A DNA stretch of 64,000 bases from Deinococcus radiophilus (lineage in GTDB: Bacteria; Deinococcota; Deinococci; Deinococcales; Deinococcaceae), in the NCBI RefSeq assembly GCF_020889625.1, contig NZ_CP086380.1, positions 1,259,001 to 1,323,000 of the forward strand. The letters are read 5' to 3'. Under the pieces are notes generated by a model, which searched no databases, was not told the origin of the DNA, and saw only the letters and a list, made by a program, of their open reading frames with translations. Each line of letters opens with the position of its first letter. Within the stretch, counting starts at the first letter, position 1. Shown here piece after piece: positions 19,985-32,817 of the stretch. A program made the position numbers and the translations under genes.

Positions 19985-22900
19985 ATGACCAGGCCGGAAG
20001 CAGTGCCCCAAGCTCCGGTGCGCCGTGCCCGCTCACGGCGGCGCACTGCGGCGCTCTCGGCGGCGGCCCTGGCTCTGCTCCTGGCCTTCATGGCGGCTTA
20101 CGCTCCGGCCCTGCTGGGCCGCTGGATTCTGACCCGTGTGACCGAGGACGTGACCGCTGAGCGAATTGACGGACCGCTTTGGAACCCGGTCCTCCAGGGT
20201 ACCCGTGTAGAACTGCCAGGTATCACGGCCCGCGCCGAGCGTCTGGGGGTTAGGCTAGCGGGCTTCGATTTCGGGCAAAAGATTCTGTATGTCTCGGTTG
20301 ATCTGAAAAACGCTGAAGTGGCCGTGGAGTTGGCCGAACTGTTGGGACAGGGTGAGGACGCCATCACCACCGAAGAAGGCTGGAAGGTGCAGCTGCGCCA
20401 GCTCACCGTCTCGGACACGTCGCTGACGGTGAATGGTGAAGGTGCCAACGTGCCGGACGGCACCTTCAAACTGACCCAGGAAGACGGCGTCGTCACTGCC
20501 ACCGGGCAAACCGAGAACGGTGCCCTGAACGCTCAGCTGCGCCTGCAGGAAACGCCGCAGGGGACCGAATATGTCACGACCTTTAAGGGAGACGCCCGGA
20601 TTCTGCGCTACTACTGGGAAGGCGTAGAAGAAGGCACGGTGAGCGGTGTCTATGTGCTGGGTCAGGGGCCGGTGCGCGGCGACATCAAGCTGACGGACGG
20701 GCGCGTGCAGGTGCCGGACGCCGAGTGGGCCGAAGTGACCGAGATTACCGGCAGTGCCATTCACCGGGGCGACCTGATTCAGGTGGGCCTGCGCGGCGTA
20801 GGCTACGGCGAGCCGGTCACGGGGCGGGTCAACGTCAATCTGGCCCGCGAGGAGTGGAAGGCCGAACTGCTGGCCTCGCCGCAACTGGCGGAACTGGGCG
20901 AAGCGCTCGGCACTCCCGGCGAGGGTCAGCTGAGCGGGCGCGCCTGGGCCCGCAACACTGGCCCCGGCTGGGGTGGCGTCACGGTGGGTGCCGAGGCGAC
21001 CAGCCAGGGCGGCTCGCTGGCCGGTCTGCCGTTCAGTGGGCTGGGGATGGACTACCGCTACCTGCTGGCAGAGGGGCAGGACGAACCACAGATCAACCGC
21101 TGGACGCTGGACGCCGACACCACCTTGCTAGGCGAGCAGCGCCTGAGCGGTGTGTGGAACTTTGGGGGAGCTGGGCGGGTCGACTGGCAAGGAGAACTGC
21201 TGGACGCGCCGCTGGACCTGAACGCCACCATCGCACGGGAGCTGCTGGACGGCGAACCCGCCGACATCGCCACCATTACCGGGAACGGTCTGGGCGGTCC
21301 AGTGGATGGCCGCTTGGCGCTGAGCGGCGCCCTGGTGGATCTCCGGTTGCGGCCTGCGCTGAGCGCCCTGAGTGGCGACCTGGCGGTGACCGGACGAACC
21401 GGTGACCTGCGCGTGACCGGGCGCGGCCTGAACTTGGCTGGGTTCGCGCTGGACGGCCAGGCCCAGTTCAGCGAGGCAGGAACGGTGGCCCGTCTGACCC
21501 AGCCGACTGGCGGCTCGCTGCGCCTGGACCTTGACGGGGACTGGCGTGGGCAATGGCAGGCGCAGGGTCTTCAGGGCAGCGGCGTCACCCTCAGTGGTCA
21601 GGGCGGGCTGGATGTGAACAACACCCTGCTGGGCGGCGTGCTGAGTGTCCGCAGTGGCCTGCTGGAAGACCCCCTGAGTGGTCCTCTGAGGGTCAACTGG
21701 GGCGAAGAACAGGGCCGCTGGACCGCCAGTGGGCAACAGTTGGAGTGGCGTGGTGAGCGGCTGTACGCCAGCCTCAATAACCTGCGCGTCAGCAATGGGG
21801 TTCGCCTGGACGGCCAATTGAATGCCTCGCTGGGCCTGGATGACCTGCGCGGTACCCTGCGCGGCACCGGCGACGGTTTCCAGGTCACCGCCACCGGTGA
21901 GGGCAATCGCGCGCGCTGGCGGGGCACGCTGGGGGATGCGGGCCGTCCCATCACCCTCAGTGGCGTGACCGAACTGAGCGGGGACTTCGCAACCACCCTG
22001 GCCCTGGACGGCGCGGCTGTGGCCGCCGACGTGCAGCTGGAAGGCAGCGGCGTGACCTTCGACCTGCGAACCGGCGGCGAGCGAGCACAGGGCCGCATAG
22101 AGGGCGAGCAGTGGGACGCCCAGGGCCGCGTCAATCTGGGGGCACTGCGACCAGTGCTGCGCGGTGTGCTGGGGCAGGATTCTCCACTGGCCGATCTGAG
22201 TGGCACGCTGAACCTGAACCTGGCCGGACTGGGTGGCACCGCCCGGATTGAGGCGCAGGCTGCGGGCGCAGCCCTGGCTGGTACCCTGCGGCGCGCTGGC
22301 GGCACCGTGACCACCCAGGGCCTGCGGCTGAGCGGCGGCGCGGGCAGCGATCTGGCTGGATTCAGCGCCGTCGCCAGCGGCACCCTCTATCCGGCAGTGG
22401 ACGTACGCGGGTCAGTCACGCTGGGCCAGCTGGGGGGCGTGACCGGCCTGAACGGTCAGACCCTCCAGGCGCGTATTTTCGGGGATTACGACAACCTGAA
22501 CGCCGCCTTAAGTGGCCGCACGGGGCCGCTGACCCTGAGCGGGGCCGAGTTGCCTGCGCAGACGCTGGCCCTGACAGGCCGCTTGACCCCACAGCCAGAG
22601 TTGAGCGGGCGCTGGGGCGACCTGAACCTGAGCTACAGCGGCGCGTCAGGCGTCTTGAGCGCCGAGGGCCGTCAGACCTTGCAGTTTCAGGGCCAGGCCG
22701 CCAGCGTGCGGGGCCGCGTCCGCTGGGGCGCAGGCTGGCAGGGCGAGGCCGATCTGGTCGGCACAGCAGAGGGTGGGTACGCCGTGACGGCGCGCGGTCC
22801 CTGGTCAAGGTTGCGTGTCACGGCGTCGCACCCCGACGGCCTGCGGGCCGCTGGCACCGTCAATGCTGCGCAGCAAAGCTATGACCTGACCGTATCGGGC

Positions 22901-25900
22901 CGGGCCGAGGGCTTCGGGGTACAGGGCCGCGTCTCTGGTCAGGAACTTCAGCCTCAGGGCCAGTTGACCCTCACCGACGACCAGGGGGGCCGCGCCTTCC
23001 TCACCCTGAACGGCCTGGATGACCTCAGCCTGCGGGCGCAGTCGCTGCGGATCGGCGGGCAGACGGTCAGCGGTGATCTGCGCAGCGAATACGGTCTGGC
23101 CGACGGTCTGCTGACCACCACCCTGAACGGCCAGACCCTCACCCTACGGGCCAACCGGGGGCAGGTGAATGTCAGCGGCACGGTGGCGGATCACCGCGTG
23201 CAGGCCAGTGGCGTGCTGCGGCTCCCCGGCAGCGCGGGCGGCAGCTTCAGCCTGAGTGGCCTACAGGTGGGAGTCCGTGGACCTTACCTGACCGCCCAGG
23301 CGAGCGGTTCCGTGGAGGCCCTGCGTGGCCAGATCACGCTCCGCGCTCAGCAATTTGGCAGCGGGGACGCCGCCCTGATCCTGCCCGAGCAGACCCTGCC
23401 CCTAAACGCCAGCCTGACCCCGCTGCGCGCCACAGTGGGCGGGCTGACCTACGCCGATGGCCGCTGGAGCGGCGACGCGGCCCTCAGTTACCTGGTCCGT
23501 ACGCGGGGTGGCGGCATTCAGACAGCCAGAGGCGGTCAAGTGCGGCTGGTCGGCAGCGGGCGTACCCTCAGCGCCGTCCCGACGGGGGCGCTATCGGGAC
23601 GGGTAGCCCTGCTTCCGGAAATCGGCGGGACACTAAGTGCCGAGACTGCGTTATTAAGTCCTCTGTTGCCGGAACAATTACGCGGTCTCCAGGGTGGCCG
23701 CCTGACCGCCGACCTCGGCAGGAACGGTGCCCACCTCCGCAGCGAAGGAGTCCGGCTGAACGGTGCAGCGCTGGGCCTGAAGGCCCGTGTGGACTGGGCG
23801 GGCGGCTTTGCCCCAGACGCGCTGCGGGTGGGCGGCGTGCTGACCCATGCCCGCAGCCGTCTCCCCTTCACGCTGGCGGGCGGCGATCTGCGGGTCACGG
23901 GCGGAGTCCTGGGTGCCCAGACCCTCCAGGCGTTCGGCATCGGTGACGCTCAGGTTCCCGAGGACGCCCTGCTGCGCGGCGACCTGTTCTTGCCGGACGC
24001 GCTCGGTGACCAGCCGGGTGATTCCTTACAGGCCACCGGACTGCTCACCTCAGGCCGCTCACGGGCACCCTTCCAGTTACGGGGCCGCCGCCTGCAACTC
24101 TCGGACGCCCTGGTGGATGTACGCGACATCCGCCCGTTCACCCAGGCTGACCTGCCTGACTCCGGCACCTTCCGGGGTGACCTCACCGTCCCCGACATCT
24201 TTAACTTTGACGCCGGAGCGGTGCAGGCGCGCGGGGTGCTGGCGACGGACCACTCGCGGGCACCGCTGACCCTGCGCGGCGGCACGCTGCAGCTGCAGGG
24301 GGCCGTGGTGGACGTGCGCGATATCCGCCCCTTCGTGGACTTTGACCTCCCCGACACGGGCACGTTCCAGGGCAACCTGACGGTCCGCCGCCTGGCTGAG
24401 TTCGATCTGGCGAATGTCCAGGCCCGTGGCACGCTGCTGACCGGTGAGACCCGCCTGCCGCTGCAACTGGCGGGCCGCGCCCTGACCGTGACGGGCGGCA
24501 CGCTGAATCTGGCTGATCTTGCGCCCTTCATAGATTTGCCGGCCAGCGGCGTGCTGCGCGGCGACCTCTTTTTACCGGACATCACCGCGCCCCGCGTGGA
24601 AACGGCGCGGGCCGACCTGCTGGCCGATCTGACCGCCACCGAACTGGTGGACACCGCCGCGCGGGGCCGGGTGCAGGTGCGCGGTAGGCAGCTCTGGGCC
24701 GATCTGACCGGGCAGGCGCAGGGCACGCCTTTTGCGCTGCGCGGCGACCTCTACCCCCGCGCCGACGCCACCCTGCAGGCCGAGGGACTCACCGCCCGCC
24801 TGAGTGGCAGCGCCGAGGGCACCCTGAACCTGCGGGCCAGCGGCGAGTACCAGGGCCGCGCCGTAACCCTGCAGGGCACGCTGGACGGCCTGCTGGCCCA
24901 GGACCGCAGCGCCCGCGCCCAGCTGTCGGGTAACGTGAGCGGCGCACAGCTGGACCTGACCCTGGCCGAAGCCGGAAGCAGCCTGAACGACTGGCGGGTG
25001 GGCGGCTCGGTGCTGGTTCCTGACGCCTCCACCCTGGACCCTGGCCTCACCGGATCGTTGAGTGGCAGCGTCGGCGGTACGCTAGGTCAGGCCGATCTGC
25101 GGGTGCAGGGCACGGTGAACGGCTTTGCCCTGAGCGTCCCGGCCACCTTTGAGGGCGGTGAGCTGCGCGTGCAGCAAGCCCAGGCCAGCTCGCCCGAGTT
25201 GGGCACGGCGACCCTCAGCGGGCTGGCCTTCCCACGCCTGAGCCTCAGCGGAGCCGCCCAGCTTCAAGGCCAACTGGCGGGCCGCTACGACCTAAGTGTG
25301 TCCGGCGACTACGCGGCACCTACTGCAAAGCTGAGTGGGCAGTTGGCGGGAGAACCTGGCAGCTTCCATTCCAGCGGCCTGAACCTTGGCGGTACGGCGG
25401 TGAGCGCAACCTTGCAAGATGGTCGCTGGCAGGCGCAGCTCCGGGGTCCGGCGGTCAGTGGGACCGTGCGCGGGGTACTGGGGGGCCAGGTGGCCGGACA
25501 GGAGAGTCCGCTGGGCCTCCAGAGCGCCGATCTGAACCTGAAGGCCCGCTACCGCCGGGATGAGGACAACCTGACACTGACCGGACCGCTGGCCTGGAGT
25601 GCCCAGGGATGGCGCGGCAATCTGGACGTGCGCGGCATTTTCGGCGGCGAGAACTTGCAGGCCTCGGCAGTGGGCGCAGGCGTGCTGAGCGTCACTGCCC
25701 GCCTGGGCGACGCCGCACTGACCGGAGAACTGGGTCGCCTGGCCCCGCTGCGTCCCGAAGGTTGGGTGCAGTTGCAGGACTGGGATATCGCCGCGCTGTG
25801 GGGCCGCCCCGACCAGCTGCGCCTGACGGGCCGCGCCGACCTGGCCGGAGCCGACTGGTCCAGCGTACAGGCCCGCCTGAGCGGACAGCTGGACGACGTC

Positions 25901-28900
25901 ACCGGCGAGCTAAGCGGCGTCTTGAGTGGCGAGTGGACCGCTGGCGGCGGACGTCTCCACCTAAACGGCCCCCGGGTATATGCCGACGCCAGCTTGGTGG
26001 ACAGCCGCTACCGCCTGGACCTCCGCTTTGAGGAGGAAGAACAGGTGGGCCTGGCCCGCTTGCTGCCTGCCGAGTGGGGAATGGAAGCGCTGAAAGCCTC
26101 CGGGCAGCTGAACGTACGCGGCGGGCCTGACGGTCTGGACAGCCTGGACGCCAGTGGACTGGAAGTGAACGGCGTGCAACGGGACGCCGGACCATTTACC
26201 CTGTATGGCCGCGCCAGCTACCGCCCGCAGGAGAACACCCTCCAAGCCGCACTGGCCGGTGGGTATGGCGGCGGTCTCTTCCGAATTGGCGGCAGCCTGC
26301 CGCAGGGTCTGAACGTGCAGGTGGCGAATGTCTCGCTGGACGCCCTGGGCAGCGAGGAGTTGGCACTGGGCCGCCTGAACGGCGAAGCCACCCTGACCGG
26401 ACCGCTGGACCGCGCTGACCTCAGCGGCGAGTTCTGGACAGCTGGCGGTAACGTGAATGCCCGCGTGAGCCTGCTGGGCCGCTTGGATGACCCACGCATA
26501 CAGGGCAACGTCAACCTGAGTGGTGAGACGAAGGGCCTGGTGTACTTCAGCGCCCAGGACTTTGATCTGGCCGCCCGCACCTTCAGCAGCGAAGTGCGCG
26601 GCCAGGTGCGGCAGGGCGGCACCGTGGCCGATCTGGACTTGCAAGGCCGCTGGCCCGCGCTGGGCGGCACGGCCACGGTCACGGCACCAGGCCTGCAAGA
26701 AGCCGTCACGCTGCGTGGGCAGGGCGGGCAGTTCGTGCTGGATGCGGGCGCAGCCGGCGGCGGCACCCTGAACCTGACGGCAAGCCGTGGCTGGCTGCCG
26801 ACCCTCTCGGCACAGGCCGACCTCAACCCGCTGGCCCTGACAGCAGGTGCGTCTGGCGAAGCCCGACTGCACCTCACGGCGGGCGGCGACCTGAACGCGC
26901 TGAATGTCCAGGGCACCCTCAGCGCTCCTGAGGCCACGCTGGGCGGCGTAACGGTACGTGACCTGAGCGGCACGTTCGGTGGGTCGCTCGCAGGCGGACT
27001 GGAAGGCCTGAGCGGAGAATTGACCCAGACTGGGCAGGCGGTGGGCACCCTGGCAAATGGAGTCCTTACGCTAGGCAACCTGACGGCTACGGCGGCCGGG
27101 TCTACCCTCAGCCTGAGTGGTCCGGTGAATGTCACTGACCTCAGCGCCGATCTGAAGGCCCAGGCCAGCGGAGCATTGAGCGGCGGGCTGAACCTGAACT
27201 ACACTGCCGGGCAACTCAGCGCCAGTGGCGCGCTGGAGGGCCTAGGCTACCGCGTAGGCGTGGACGTACAAGGCTCCGAGGCGCAGGGCTGGAGCGGCAG
27301 TGTGACGGCCCGCGACGTGCAGGGCAGCGCCGAAATTCTCAGTACCCCCGCCACGCTGAATCTGAGCGGCGCGTGGGACCAGCCACGCCTCAGCGGCACC
27401 CTGGGTCTGTTCGGGGGGAGCGCGGCACTGAACGCCAGTCCCGATGGTGCCGTGCTGACCCTGTCGGACGGAGTGACGGCGCAGGGGTCCGGTGAAATCC
27501 GCGTGGCCCCCGATCCGGCAGGCGTCTGGCGCTGGAGTGGGCAGGCCAGGGTGAGCAGACCACGCATCCGGATCAGCGTCACCCCACGCGGCGAGCTGGC
27601 CGACCCTATCGTGGGTGTCTTGGCAGCGTGGGGCAGTTGGCAGGCCACGGGCTCAGTCAGTCCGCAGTCGGGCCGACTGAACATCAGCGACGGCGAGCAG
27701 CGCGGTGAGGTGCAATGGCGTGGGCAAACCGTCGCAGCCGATCTGCCGGGCCTAGACCTGGGTGGACTGAACTGGCGCGGGCTGTCGGGCCGCCTCACGG
27801 CGCAGGGCACGGTGGACCTGGCCAGCGGCGAGGGCCAGTTGCCGTTCTCGGTCACCGGGCTGCGCTCACCCTGGCGGGTGGACGCCCTCAACCTGCCGCT
27901 GGCCGGGGATATGGCCGGGACGGTCAGCCTGCGTGAAGGTCGTCCCAACGTCCAAGCAGAACTGGACCTGGGCGGCGACGGCACTGCCAGCGGTCAGGCC
28001 ACCCTGAATGTTCAGCAGCAGGAGAGCGGCCTGTGGTTCGGCAACTTGGCCGCTGGCCTGAGCAATCAGGGTCGCCGCCTGAGCGCCAACCTCCGTTCGG
28101 ACGCGGCAGGGCTGACCGGCCAGGTCCGTGCCGACGGATACCCGCTGCACCTGCTGGACCAGACCCTGGCCCTGAGTGGGAGCGCCGAGCTGAGGGGGCA
28201 AACCTTCAGCACCGACCTGCTGGTGACCGGCGTGGCCGGCGAAGCCTCACTGAGCGGCAGCGGCAGCCTGGGCGCAGCGCTGCCGACCCTAGTAGGTCTG
28301 ACGGCGCTGCAAGACACCGGCGAGAGTTATGACCTCCAGGGAACACTCAGCCGGGTAGATATGGCCGCCTTGGACCTGGTTCCCGACCTGACCGGAACGC
28401 TCAGCGGCGAACTGGACATCACCGAGGGAGCCGGTCAGTTCGTGCTGCGTTCGGCAGACCTGAATCTGGCTGACGAGGCGCTGCCCAGCCGCTTTGAGGG
28501 GGTCCGCATCGGTGAGGACTGGCGGATCCGGGGATATCTGGGCGACACCAATATCTTTGCGGGGGTCAGTGAGGGCGTGCTGTCGGGCAACGCCGAGTTG
28601 CAGGGCCTCCCGCTGGGCGCGGTGGCCAACGCCCTGGCCGGCCAGACCCTCGCCGATGGCCGCGTGACCGGCGTGGCCCGCTTTGAGGCCCCGCTGACCG
28701 ATCCGCTGTCGGGCAACGCCACCGTCGTGGCTGAACGCATTCGCCTGACCACCTTGCCCGACGCCGAAACCGGCGCTGAATCCGAAACGCTGACCGGCTC
28801 CGGCACGCTGGACTTTGCAGACCGCGAGTTGCGGAACATTAACGTGCAACTCGCGGGCGCGGGCACCTGGGATATCCGGGGTCAGTACACCCGTCAGAAC

Positions 28901-30685
28901 GTGAATGTACAGGCCAATTTCACGGAAACCACCTTCACCCCCTTGCTGGCACTGGTTCCGGGCCTGGCCGAGCAGAATCCTCGACTCAAGGGCAGCCTGA
29001 ATGTGGCCGTAGTTGGCGATTACGGGCAGCCACAGGGCACCCTTGATGCCCGTAATCTGCGCGGCGCCCTAGGCGACATCTCGCTGGACCTCCCACAGCT
29101 GACTGGCCGCCTGAATGAATCCGGCGACTGGACCCTGGGCGGCGCACTGAGAACCGGAGGCGCACTGGATTCGGCAGGGACGCTGCGCGGCAGTGGACAG
29201 TGGCGCGGCTGGCAGCTGGCTGGATCTACGCTGGGCTACAGCGGCCAGCTGGCCCCGCGCAACTTCGGCACGCTGCCCAATGTGCAGGCCACCCTCGCTC
29301 AAGACAGTGCTGACCCAGACCGCTGGGTGCTGGATGCCCGCTCCGATACCCAGAACGCTGCGACTGGGCGCGGCACACTGGAAGTCAGCGGTCAGTTGAT
29401 TCCGTCTTGGGATCTCAGCGTGCGGGCCACCAATTACGACCTGGCCGTCCGCACGCTCTACCTGCGCGAGTCGGCGCTGAACGCGGCCCTGACCCTGCGC
29501 GAAGATGTGGGTGGGGACGATATCCGTGTCAGCGGGTCGGCCAACTTCGCGCGGGCTATCCTGGGCCGCCTGAATGCCACCGACGACCTGAGCACCCTGG
29601 TTCCCGATCCTGAAAATCCTCTGGCGGGGGATGCGGAAGGCGATCAGAGCGATTTCGTCAGCCCACTGCCTGAGCAGTACACCACTTTCCCCAACCTGGA
29701 ACCTGAGGGGGAAGAGGAAACGGCCGAGGCCCGCCCGGCATTGCCACTGCTGGAACGCCTGGTACTGGAAGACATTCCGGTGCGTTTCCCCGGCGGCATC
29801 CAGCTGGAAGACAGTCTGGCCCAGGCCTCGCTGGAAGGTGGACTGGTCGTGAGCGGCACAGCGGCACAGCCCCAGATCCAGGGTGGACTCAGTGTCCAGC
29901 GCGGCACCCTGCTCCTGCGCGACACCGAGTTCAACGTGCGCAGCAGCGAGATCGAGTTCGGCGGCACCTCGCCCTATCCCAACTTCACCCTCCTGGCCGA
30001 CGCCCGCGCCCGCCCGATCACCGGCGGAGTTGCGGTGCCACTGACCCTGGACGTACAGGGCCGCTTTCTGGAGGACGGCGCCGGCGGGGCCACCCTGGAC
30101 CTGCAAACGACACTGCGCTGCACGGAGGCATCGGCGGCCTGCACCGACGCCCAGAGCGGTCTTCCCTACACCGAGTCGCAGCTCTATGCCCTGGTGCTGA
30201 CGGGCGTGCCTAATGTGGAGAACCTGCCGGACGACCTCGGCACCTTGGGCGCCAGTGCGCTGAATACGGCGCTGAATGTCTTTGTGCTGGGCGAGCTGAG
30301 CCGCACCCTGGCCGACGCGCTGGGCGTGGACGTGCTGCGCTTTACCCCCGCGCTGGTCGGCGACGGCGGCAGCACCATTACCATCGGATCACAGCTGACC
30401 GAGAACCTGTACCTGGAATACCAGGTGGACCTGCGCGGTGACGGACTGCTAGACGCCACCTACACCACCCCGGATGGGCGCTTTACCTTCAAGGTCAGTA
30501 CACCGTTCGACTTCGGCGGGTCCAACTCGTTCCAGCCCAGCCTGAGTGCCGCCTACAACTTCGACAACCGGACGTCAGTGTCTCTGAATCTGGAAAACAC
30601 CGCTGAGAGCACCCGCTTCGGCATCGGAGTGCAGTACCGCCTGCGCCGCGACTTCTGGAACAACTGGTTCACGCGTGACCCATAA
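19985..30685 (+). CDS. tamB: Giant TamB-type translocation/assembly module protein (DUF490)
   Basis: At 3,566 codons this is by far the largest gene in the window. After a basic N-terminus there is one membrane anchor (about residues 23-45, [18 protein letters not shown]), and the rest is repetitive beta-strand-rich sequence with frequent G-L-L-G and SG-L patterns, as in AsmA/TamB proteins that form lipid-transfer grooves across the periplasm. The last 400 residues contain the DUF490/TamB core ([63 protein letters not shown]) and end in a beta-barrel-like tail [14 protein letters not shown]. About residues 1,270-1,540 carry a repeat of roughly 65 residues. E. coli TamB is about 1,260 residues, so this version is nearly three times longer, as known for Deinococcus. 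Role in outer envelope assembly is inferred. Confidence 0.93.
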   Translation: MTRPEAVPQAPVRRARSRRRTAALSAAALALLLAFMAAYAPALLGRWILTRVTEDVTAERIDGPLWNPVLQGTRVELPGITARAERLGVRLAGFDFGQKILYVSVDLKNAEVAVELAELLGQGEDAITTEEGWKVQLRQLTVSDTSLTVNGEGANVPDGTFKLTQEDGVVTATGQTENGALNAQLRLQETPQGTEYVTTFKGDARILRYYWEGVEEGTVSGVYVLGQGPVRGDIKLTDGRVQVPDAEWAEVTEITGSAIHRGDLIQVGLRGVGYGEPVTGRVNVNLAREEWKAELLASPQLAELGEALGTPGEGQLSGRAWARNTGPGWGGVTVGAEATSQGGSLAGLPFSGLGMDYRYLLAEGQDEPQINRWTLDADTTLLGEQRLSGVWNFGGAGRVDWQGELLDAPLDLNATIARELLDGEPADIATITGNGLGGPVDGRLALSGALVDLRLRPALSALSGDLAVTGRTGDLRVTGRGLNLAGFALDGQAQFSEAGTVARLTQPTGGSLRLDLDGDWRGQWQAQGLQGSGVTLSGQGGLDVNNTLLGGVLSVRSGLLEDPLSGPLRVNWGEEQGRWTASGQQLEWRGERLYASLNNLRVSNGVRLDGQLNASLGLDDLRGTLRGTGDGFQVTATGEGNRARWRGTLGDAGRPITLSGVTELSGDFATTLALDGAAVAADVQLEGSGVTFDLRTGGERAQGRIEGEQWDAQGRVNLGALRPVLRGVLGQDSPLADLSGTLNLNLAGLGGTARIEAQAAGAALAGTLRRAGGTVTTQGLRLSGGAGSDLAGFSAVASGTLYPAVDVRGSVTLGQLGGVTGLNGQTLQARIFGDYDNLNAALSGRTGPLTLSGAELPAQTLALTGRLTPQPELSGRWGDLNLSYSGASGVLSAEGRQTLQFQGQAASVRGRVRWGAGWQGEADLVGTAEGGYAVTARGPWSRLRVTASHPDGLRAAGTVNAAQQSYDLTVSGRAEGFGVQGRVSGQELQPQGQLTLTDDQGGRAFLTLNGLDDLSLRAQSLRIGGQTVSGDLRSEYGLADGLLTTTLNGQTLTLRANRGQVNVSGTVADHRVQASGVLRLPGSAGGSFSLSGLQVGVRGPYLTAQASGSVEALRGQITLRAQQFGSGDAALILPEQTLPLNASLTPLRATVGGLTYADGRWSGDAALSYLVRTRGGGIQTARGGQVRLVGSGRTLSAVPTGALSGRVALLPEIGGTLSAETALLSPLLPEQLRGLQGGRLTADLGRNGAHLRSEGVRLNGAALGLKARVDWAGGFAPDALRVGGVLTHARSRLPFTLAGGDLRVTGGVLGAQTLQAFGIGDAQVPEDALLRGDLFLPDALGDQPGDSLQATGLLTSGRSRAPFQLRGRRLQLSDALVDVRDIRPFTQADLPDSGTFRGDLTVPDIFNFDAGAVQARGVLATDHSRAPLTLRGGTLQLQGAVVDVRDIRPFVDFDLPDTGTFQGNLTVRRLAEFDLANVQARGTLLTGETRLPLQLAGRALTVTGGTLNLADLAPFIDLPASGVLRGDLFLPDITAPRVETARADLLADLTATELVDTAARGRVQVRGRQLWADLTGQAQGTPFALRGDLYPRADATLQAEGLTARLSGSAEGTLNLRASGEYQGRAVTLQGTLDGLLAQDRSARAQLSGNVSGAQLDLTLAEAGSSLNDWRVGGSVLVPDASTLDPGLTGSLSGSVGGTLGQADLRVQGTVNGFALSVPATFEGGELRVQQAQASSPELGTATLSGLAFPRLSLSGAAQLQGQLAGRYDLSVSGDYAAPTAKLSGQLAGEPGSFHSSGLNLGGTAVSATLQDGRWQAQLRGPAVSGTVRGVLGGQVAGQESPLGLQSADLNLKARYRRDEDNLTLTGPLAWSAQGWRGNLDVRGIFGGENLQASAVGAGVLSVTARLGDAALTGELGRLAPLRPEGWVQLQDWDIAALWGRPDQLRLTGRADLAGADWSSVQARLSGQLDDVTGELSGVLSGEWTAGGGRLHLNGPRVYADASLVDSRYRLDLRFEEEEQVGLARLLPAEWGMEALKASGQLNVRGGPDGLDSLDASGLEVNGVQRDAGPFTLYGRASYRPQENTLQAALAGGYGGGLFRIGGSLPQGLNVQVANVSLDALGSEELALGRLNGEATLTGPLDRADLSGEFWTAGGNVNARVSLLGRLDDPRIQGNVNLSGETKGLVYFSAQDFDLAARTFSSEVRGQVRQGGTVADLDLQGRWPALGGTATVTAPGLQEAVTLRGQGGQFVLDAGAAGGGTLNLTASRGWLPTLSAQADLNPLALTAGASGEARLHLTAGGDLNALNVQGTLSAPEATLGGVTVRDLSGTFGGSLAGGLEGLSGELTQTGQAVGTLANGVLTLGNLTATAAGSTLSLSGPVNVTDLSADLKAQASGALSGGLNLNYTAGQLSASGALEGLGYRVGVDVQGSEAQGWSGSVTARDVQGSAEILSTPATLNLSGAWDQPRLSGTLGLFGGSAALNASPDGAVLTLSDGVTAQGSGEIRVAPDPAGVWRWSGQARVSRPRIRISVTPRGELADPIVGVLAAWGSWQATGSVSPQSGRLNISDGEQRGEVQWRGQTVAADLPGLDLGGLNWRGLSGRLTAQGTVDLASGEGQLPFSVTGLRSPWRVDALNLPLAGDMAGTVSLREGRPNVQAELDLGGDGTASGQATLNVQQQESGLWFGNLAAGLSNQGRRLSANLRSDAAGLTGQVRADGYPLHLLDQTLALSGSAELRGQTFSTDLLVTGVAGEASLSGSGSLGAALPTLVGLTALQDTGESYDLQGTLSRVDMAALDLVPDLTGTLSGELDITEGAGQFVLRSADLNLADEALPSRFEGVRIGEDWRIRGYLGDTNIFAGVSEGVLSGNAELQGLPLGAVANALAGQTLADGRVTGVARFEAPLTDPLSGNATVVAERIRLTTLPDAETGAESETLTGSGTLDFADRELRNINVQLAGAGTWDIRGQYTRQNVNVQANFTETTFTPLLALVPGLAEQNPRLKGSLNVAVVGDYGQPQGTLDARNLRGALGDISLDLPQLTGRLNESGDWTLGGALRTGGALDSAGTLRGSGQWRGWQLAGSTLGYSGQLAPRNFGTLPNVQATLAQDSADPDRWVLDARSDTQNAATGRGTLEVSGQLIPSWDLSVRATNYDLAVRTLYLRESALNAALTLREDVGGDDIRVSGSANFARAILGRLNATDDLSTLVPDPENPLAGDAEGDQSDFVSPLPEQYTTFPNLEPEGEEETAEARPALPLLERLVLEDIPVRFPGGIQLEDSLAQASLEGGLVVSGTAAQPQIQGGLSVQRGTLLLRDTEFNVRSSEIEFGGTSPYPNFTLLADARARPITGGVAVPLTLDVQGRFLEDGAGGATLDLQTTLRCTEASAACTDAQSGLPYTESQLYALVLTGVPNVENLPDDLGTLGASALNTALNVFVLGELSRTLADALGVDVLRFTPALVGDGGSTITIGSQLTENLYLEYQVDLRGDGLLDATYTTPDGRFTFKVSTPFDFGGSNSFQPSLSAAYNFDNRTSVSLNLENTAESTRFGIGVQYRLRRDFWNNWFTRDP
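23780..24590 (+). repeat. Internal 65-codon repeat block inside tamB
   Basis: Copies with the frame [25 protein letters not shown] and VRDIRPF recur. The VRDIRPF segments start at 24119 and 24314, exactly 195 bp apart. At least three related units, with a partial fourth, can be followed by eye. This is a protein-level duplication within the coding region. Confidence 0.7.
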
Positions 30686-30747
30686 GCGGCCAGGGTGCCC
30701 AGCATAACCTTGACGAATACTGCATAACGCGCTACAGTAGTGAACAT

Positions 30748-30773
30748 AACCGCTCCGAGTGAGCGGGTTTTTT
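30748..30773 (+). terminator. Rho-independent terminator of tamB
   Basis: Stem ACCGCTC / GAGCGGGT with a 5-nt loop, followed by TTTTTTA. Confidence 0.88.
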
Positions 30774-30869
30774 ATTGATCTGCCCACATGCAGCGGCGGG
30801 ACGGCCCGCCACTGATAGTCACGTTGCTCCCTAGGTCAGCCACTCCGAAGTTGAGGAGGCCGCCAACCT

Positions 30870-32735
30870 TCAATCACTGCTGAGAAGTGAGGCCGGGTCA
30901 GGCTCGCGCTCCAGCCAATCACGGCTCTCGCTGTACTGCCTTGCCTGCAAGGCCCACAGCTCGGCGTACTCGCCGCCTGCCGCCAGCAGCTCCTCGTGGG
31001 TGCCGTCCTCGGTGATGCGCCCCGCATTCATCACGATGATCCGGTCGGCCATACGGACACTGCCCAGGCGGTGGGTGACCAGCACGGCAGTGCGCCCCCG
31101 GCTCAGCTCCGCGAAGGTGCGGAAGACCTCAGCCTCGCTGCGGGGGTCCAGTGCGGCGGTGGGCTCGTCCAGAATCAGCACGCGGGCGTCTCGGTACAGC
31201 GCGCGCGCCGTGACCAGTTTTTGCCACTGCCCGCCTGACAGGTCCACCCCGCCGTAGGCCTGCCCGATGCGCGTATTCATCCCGCTTTCCAGCCGGGGGA
31301 GCATGGCCGTCAGGCCACTGGCGTCGGCGGCATATTGTAGGCGCGGCGCATCTTCTTCCTGACCGAGCAATACATTCTGGCGCACGTCCCACTCGAAACG
31401 GGCATAGTCCTGAAATACGGCGGCCACCTGCGAGCGCCAGGCTTGCGGGTCCACGTCACGCAAGTCCACCTGCTCGCCTGCTCCGCCCAGTAAGATACGG
31501 CCCTGACTGGGATCATAAAAGCGCAGCAGCAGCTTGACCAGCGTGGATTTGCCCGCGCCGTTCTCGCCCACGATGGCGACGGTCTGCCCTTGTGGGATGT
31601 GCAGTGAGAGGTTTTCGATCACCGGGGCGTGGCCCTGATAACCGAAGGTCACGCCGTCCAGCGTCAGGTCGAAGCGCTGCGGCAACGGAAGCGGCTCGGC
31701 AGGTACGGCCACAGAGGGCACAGCGTCTAGAAACTCGTAATATTTGCCGAACCAGTGCAGGTGCTCGCTGCCTACGCCCAGGCTGTCGGCCAGTTCCTGC
31801 AACTGCCCGCGCACCTGACTCAGCGCACCGATCACCAGCACCACTGCTCCCGGTGTCAGATTGCCCAGCTGAGCCTGCCACACGGCGTAGGCAAACACGC
31901 CCGCCGTGACCGCCAGCGCCAATATCTGCGCGGGCAGCACGCCGATCAGCTGTTTGTTGCGGACTCCACGCATGGTGCGCTGATAGTCCAGCGTGCGCTC
32001 AGTGTACTCGTGGGTCAGATAGGGCATCAGCCCATACAGCCGGATTTCCTTGGCGTAGCCGTGATTCAGCGCCGCCTTTTGAAAATAGTTCAGCTCTCTG
32101 GATGCCTGGGTGTTTTGAATGGTCATGCTCCAGCCCAGTTCGTACAGCCGCATCTGGGTCAGGGTGAGCGGAATCATGCCCAACACCACCACCAGTGGCA
32201 CCCACCACCCCACCGTGAGCAGCACCCCAGCTACACTCAGCAGGCTGACCGCCGTCGCCAACAAACCCAGGATGGTGGCGGTCAAATTCAGCGGCCTGCG
32301 CGGCGCGCCCATCTGCAGAATTTGAATATCGTCGTGAAAACGGGGGTCTTCCAGAACTTCCAGGCCCGGCAGGTCGTTCATCTTGTCCATCAGTCGGCGC
32401 GAGGTCTGCACGGTGAAGTTATCGGCGGCGTAGCCCTGCAGGACCTGCCGCGCCACCCCGGTCAGCTGACCCAGCAACGCCGCGCCCGCCCAGGCTCCGG
32501 CCAAGAGGGCCAGGTTGGTCTCACCGCCCGCGGCCACTTCGGACACGCCGTCCACCGCCCACTTGGAAATCAGTAGCGTGACTGCGGGAATCACCCCACC
32601 GATCAATGCCATCAGACCCAGTAGCGTGACCAGCAGCGGCGAGGACCGCCACAGCTCCGGCAGGGTGCGCCACAGAATCTTAAGCAGACCAGCCGTGTCA
32701 GGTTTGGTTTCGTCGCGCAGGCGGGGGCGGGGCAC
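30870..32735 (-). CDS. ABC transporter, fused permease and ATPase (exporter type)
   Basis: A 621-residue half-transporter: a membrane domain with about five or six helices (residues about 30-330) and a C-terminal ATPase. Walker A is GENGAGKST (about 386-394), the Q-loop is AVFQDYARF, the signature is LSGGQWQK (about 497), Walker B is VLILDEPTAALDP and the H-loop is VLVTHRLGS. As a half-transporter it should dimerise. The substrate is unknown; MsbA-, MDR- or peptide-type exporters all share this plan. The GTG start follows TACAAT by 6 nt, suggesting a leaderless start. No accessory export genes are adjacent. Confidence 0.92.
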   Translation of the reverse strand: MPRPRLRDETKPDTAGLLKILWRTLPELWRSSPLLVTLLGLMALIGGVIPAVTLLISKWAVDGVSEVAAGGETNLALLAGAWAGAALLGQLTGVARQVLQGYAADNFTVQTSRRLMDKMNDLPGLEVLEDPRFHDDIQILQMGAPRRPLNLTATILGLLATAVSLLSVAGVLLTVGWWVPLVVVLGMIPLTLTQMRLYELGWSMTIQNTQASRELNYFQKAALNHGYAKEIRLYGLMPYLTHEYTERTLDYQRTMRGVRNKQLIGVLPAQILALAVTAGVFAYAVWQAQLGNLTPGAVVLVIGALSQVRGQLQELADSLGVGSEHLHWFGKYYEFLDAVPSVAVPAEPLPLPQRFDLTLDGVTFGYQGHAPVIENLSLHIPQGQTVAIVGENGAGKSTLVKLLLRFYDPSQGRILLGGAGEQVDLRDVDPQAWRSQVAAVFQDYARFEWDVRQNVLLGQEEDAPRLQYAADASGLTAMLPRLESGMNTRIGQAYGGVDLSGGQWQKLVTARALYRDARVLILDEPTAALDPRSEAEVFRTFAELSRGRTAVLVTHRLGSVRMADRIIVMNAGRITEDGTHEELLAAGGEYAELWALQARQYSESRDWLEREPDPASLLSSD

Positions 32736-32817
32736 GGAAAGATTGTAGATGGTGGACGGGTGGTGGATGGAGAGGAGTGCAATTGAGCCAGGAATGTTCA
32801 GGACCGAGAAGTGCGGC

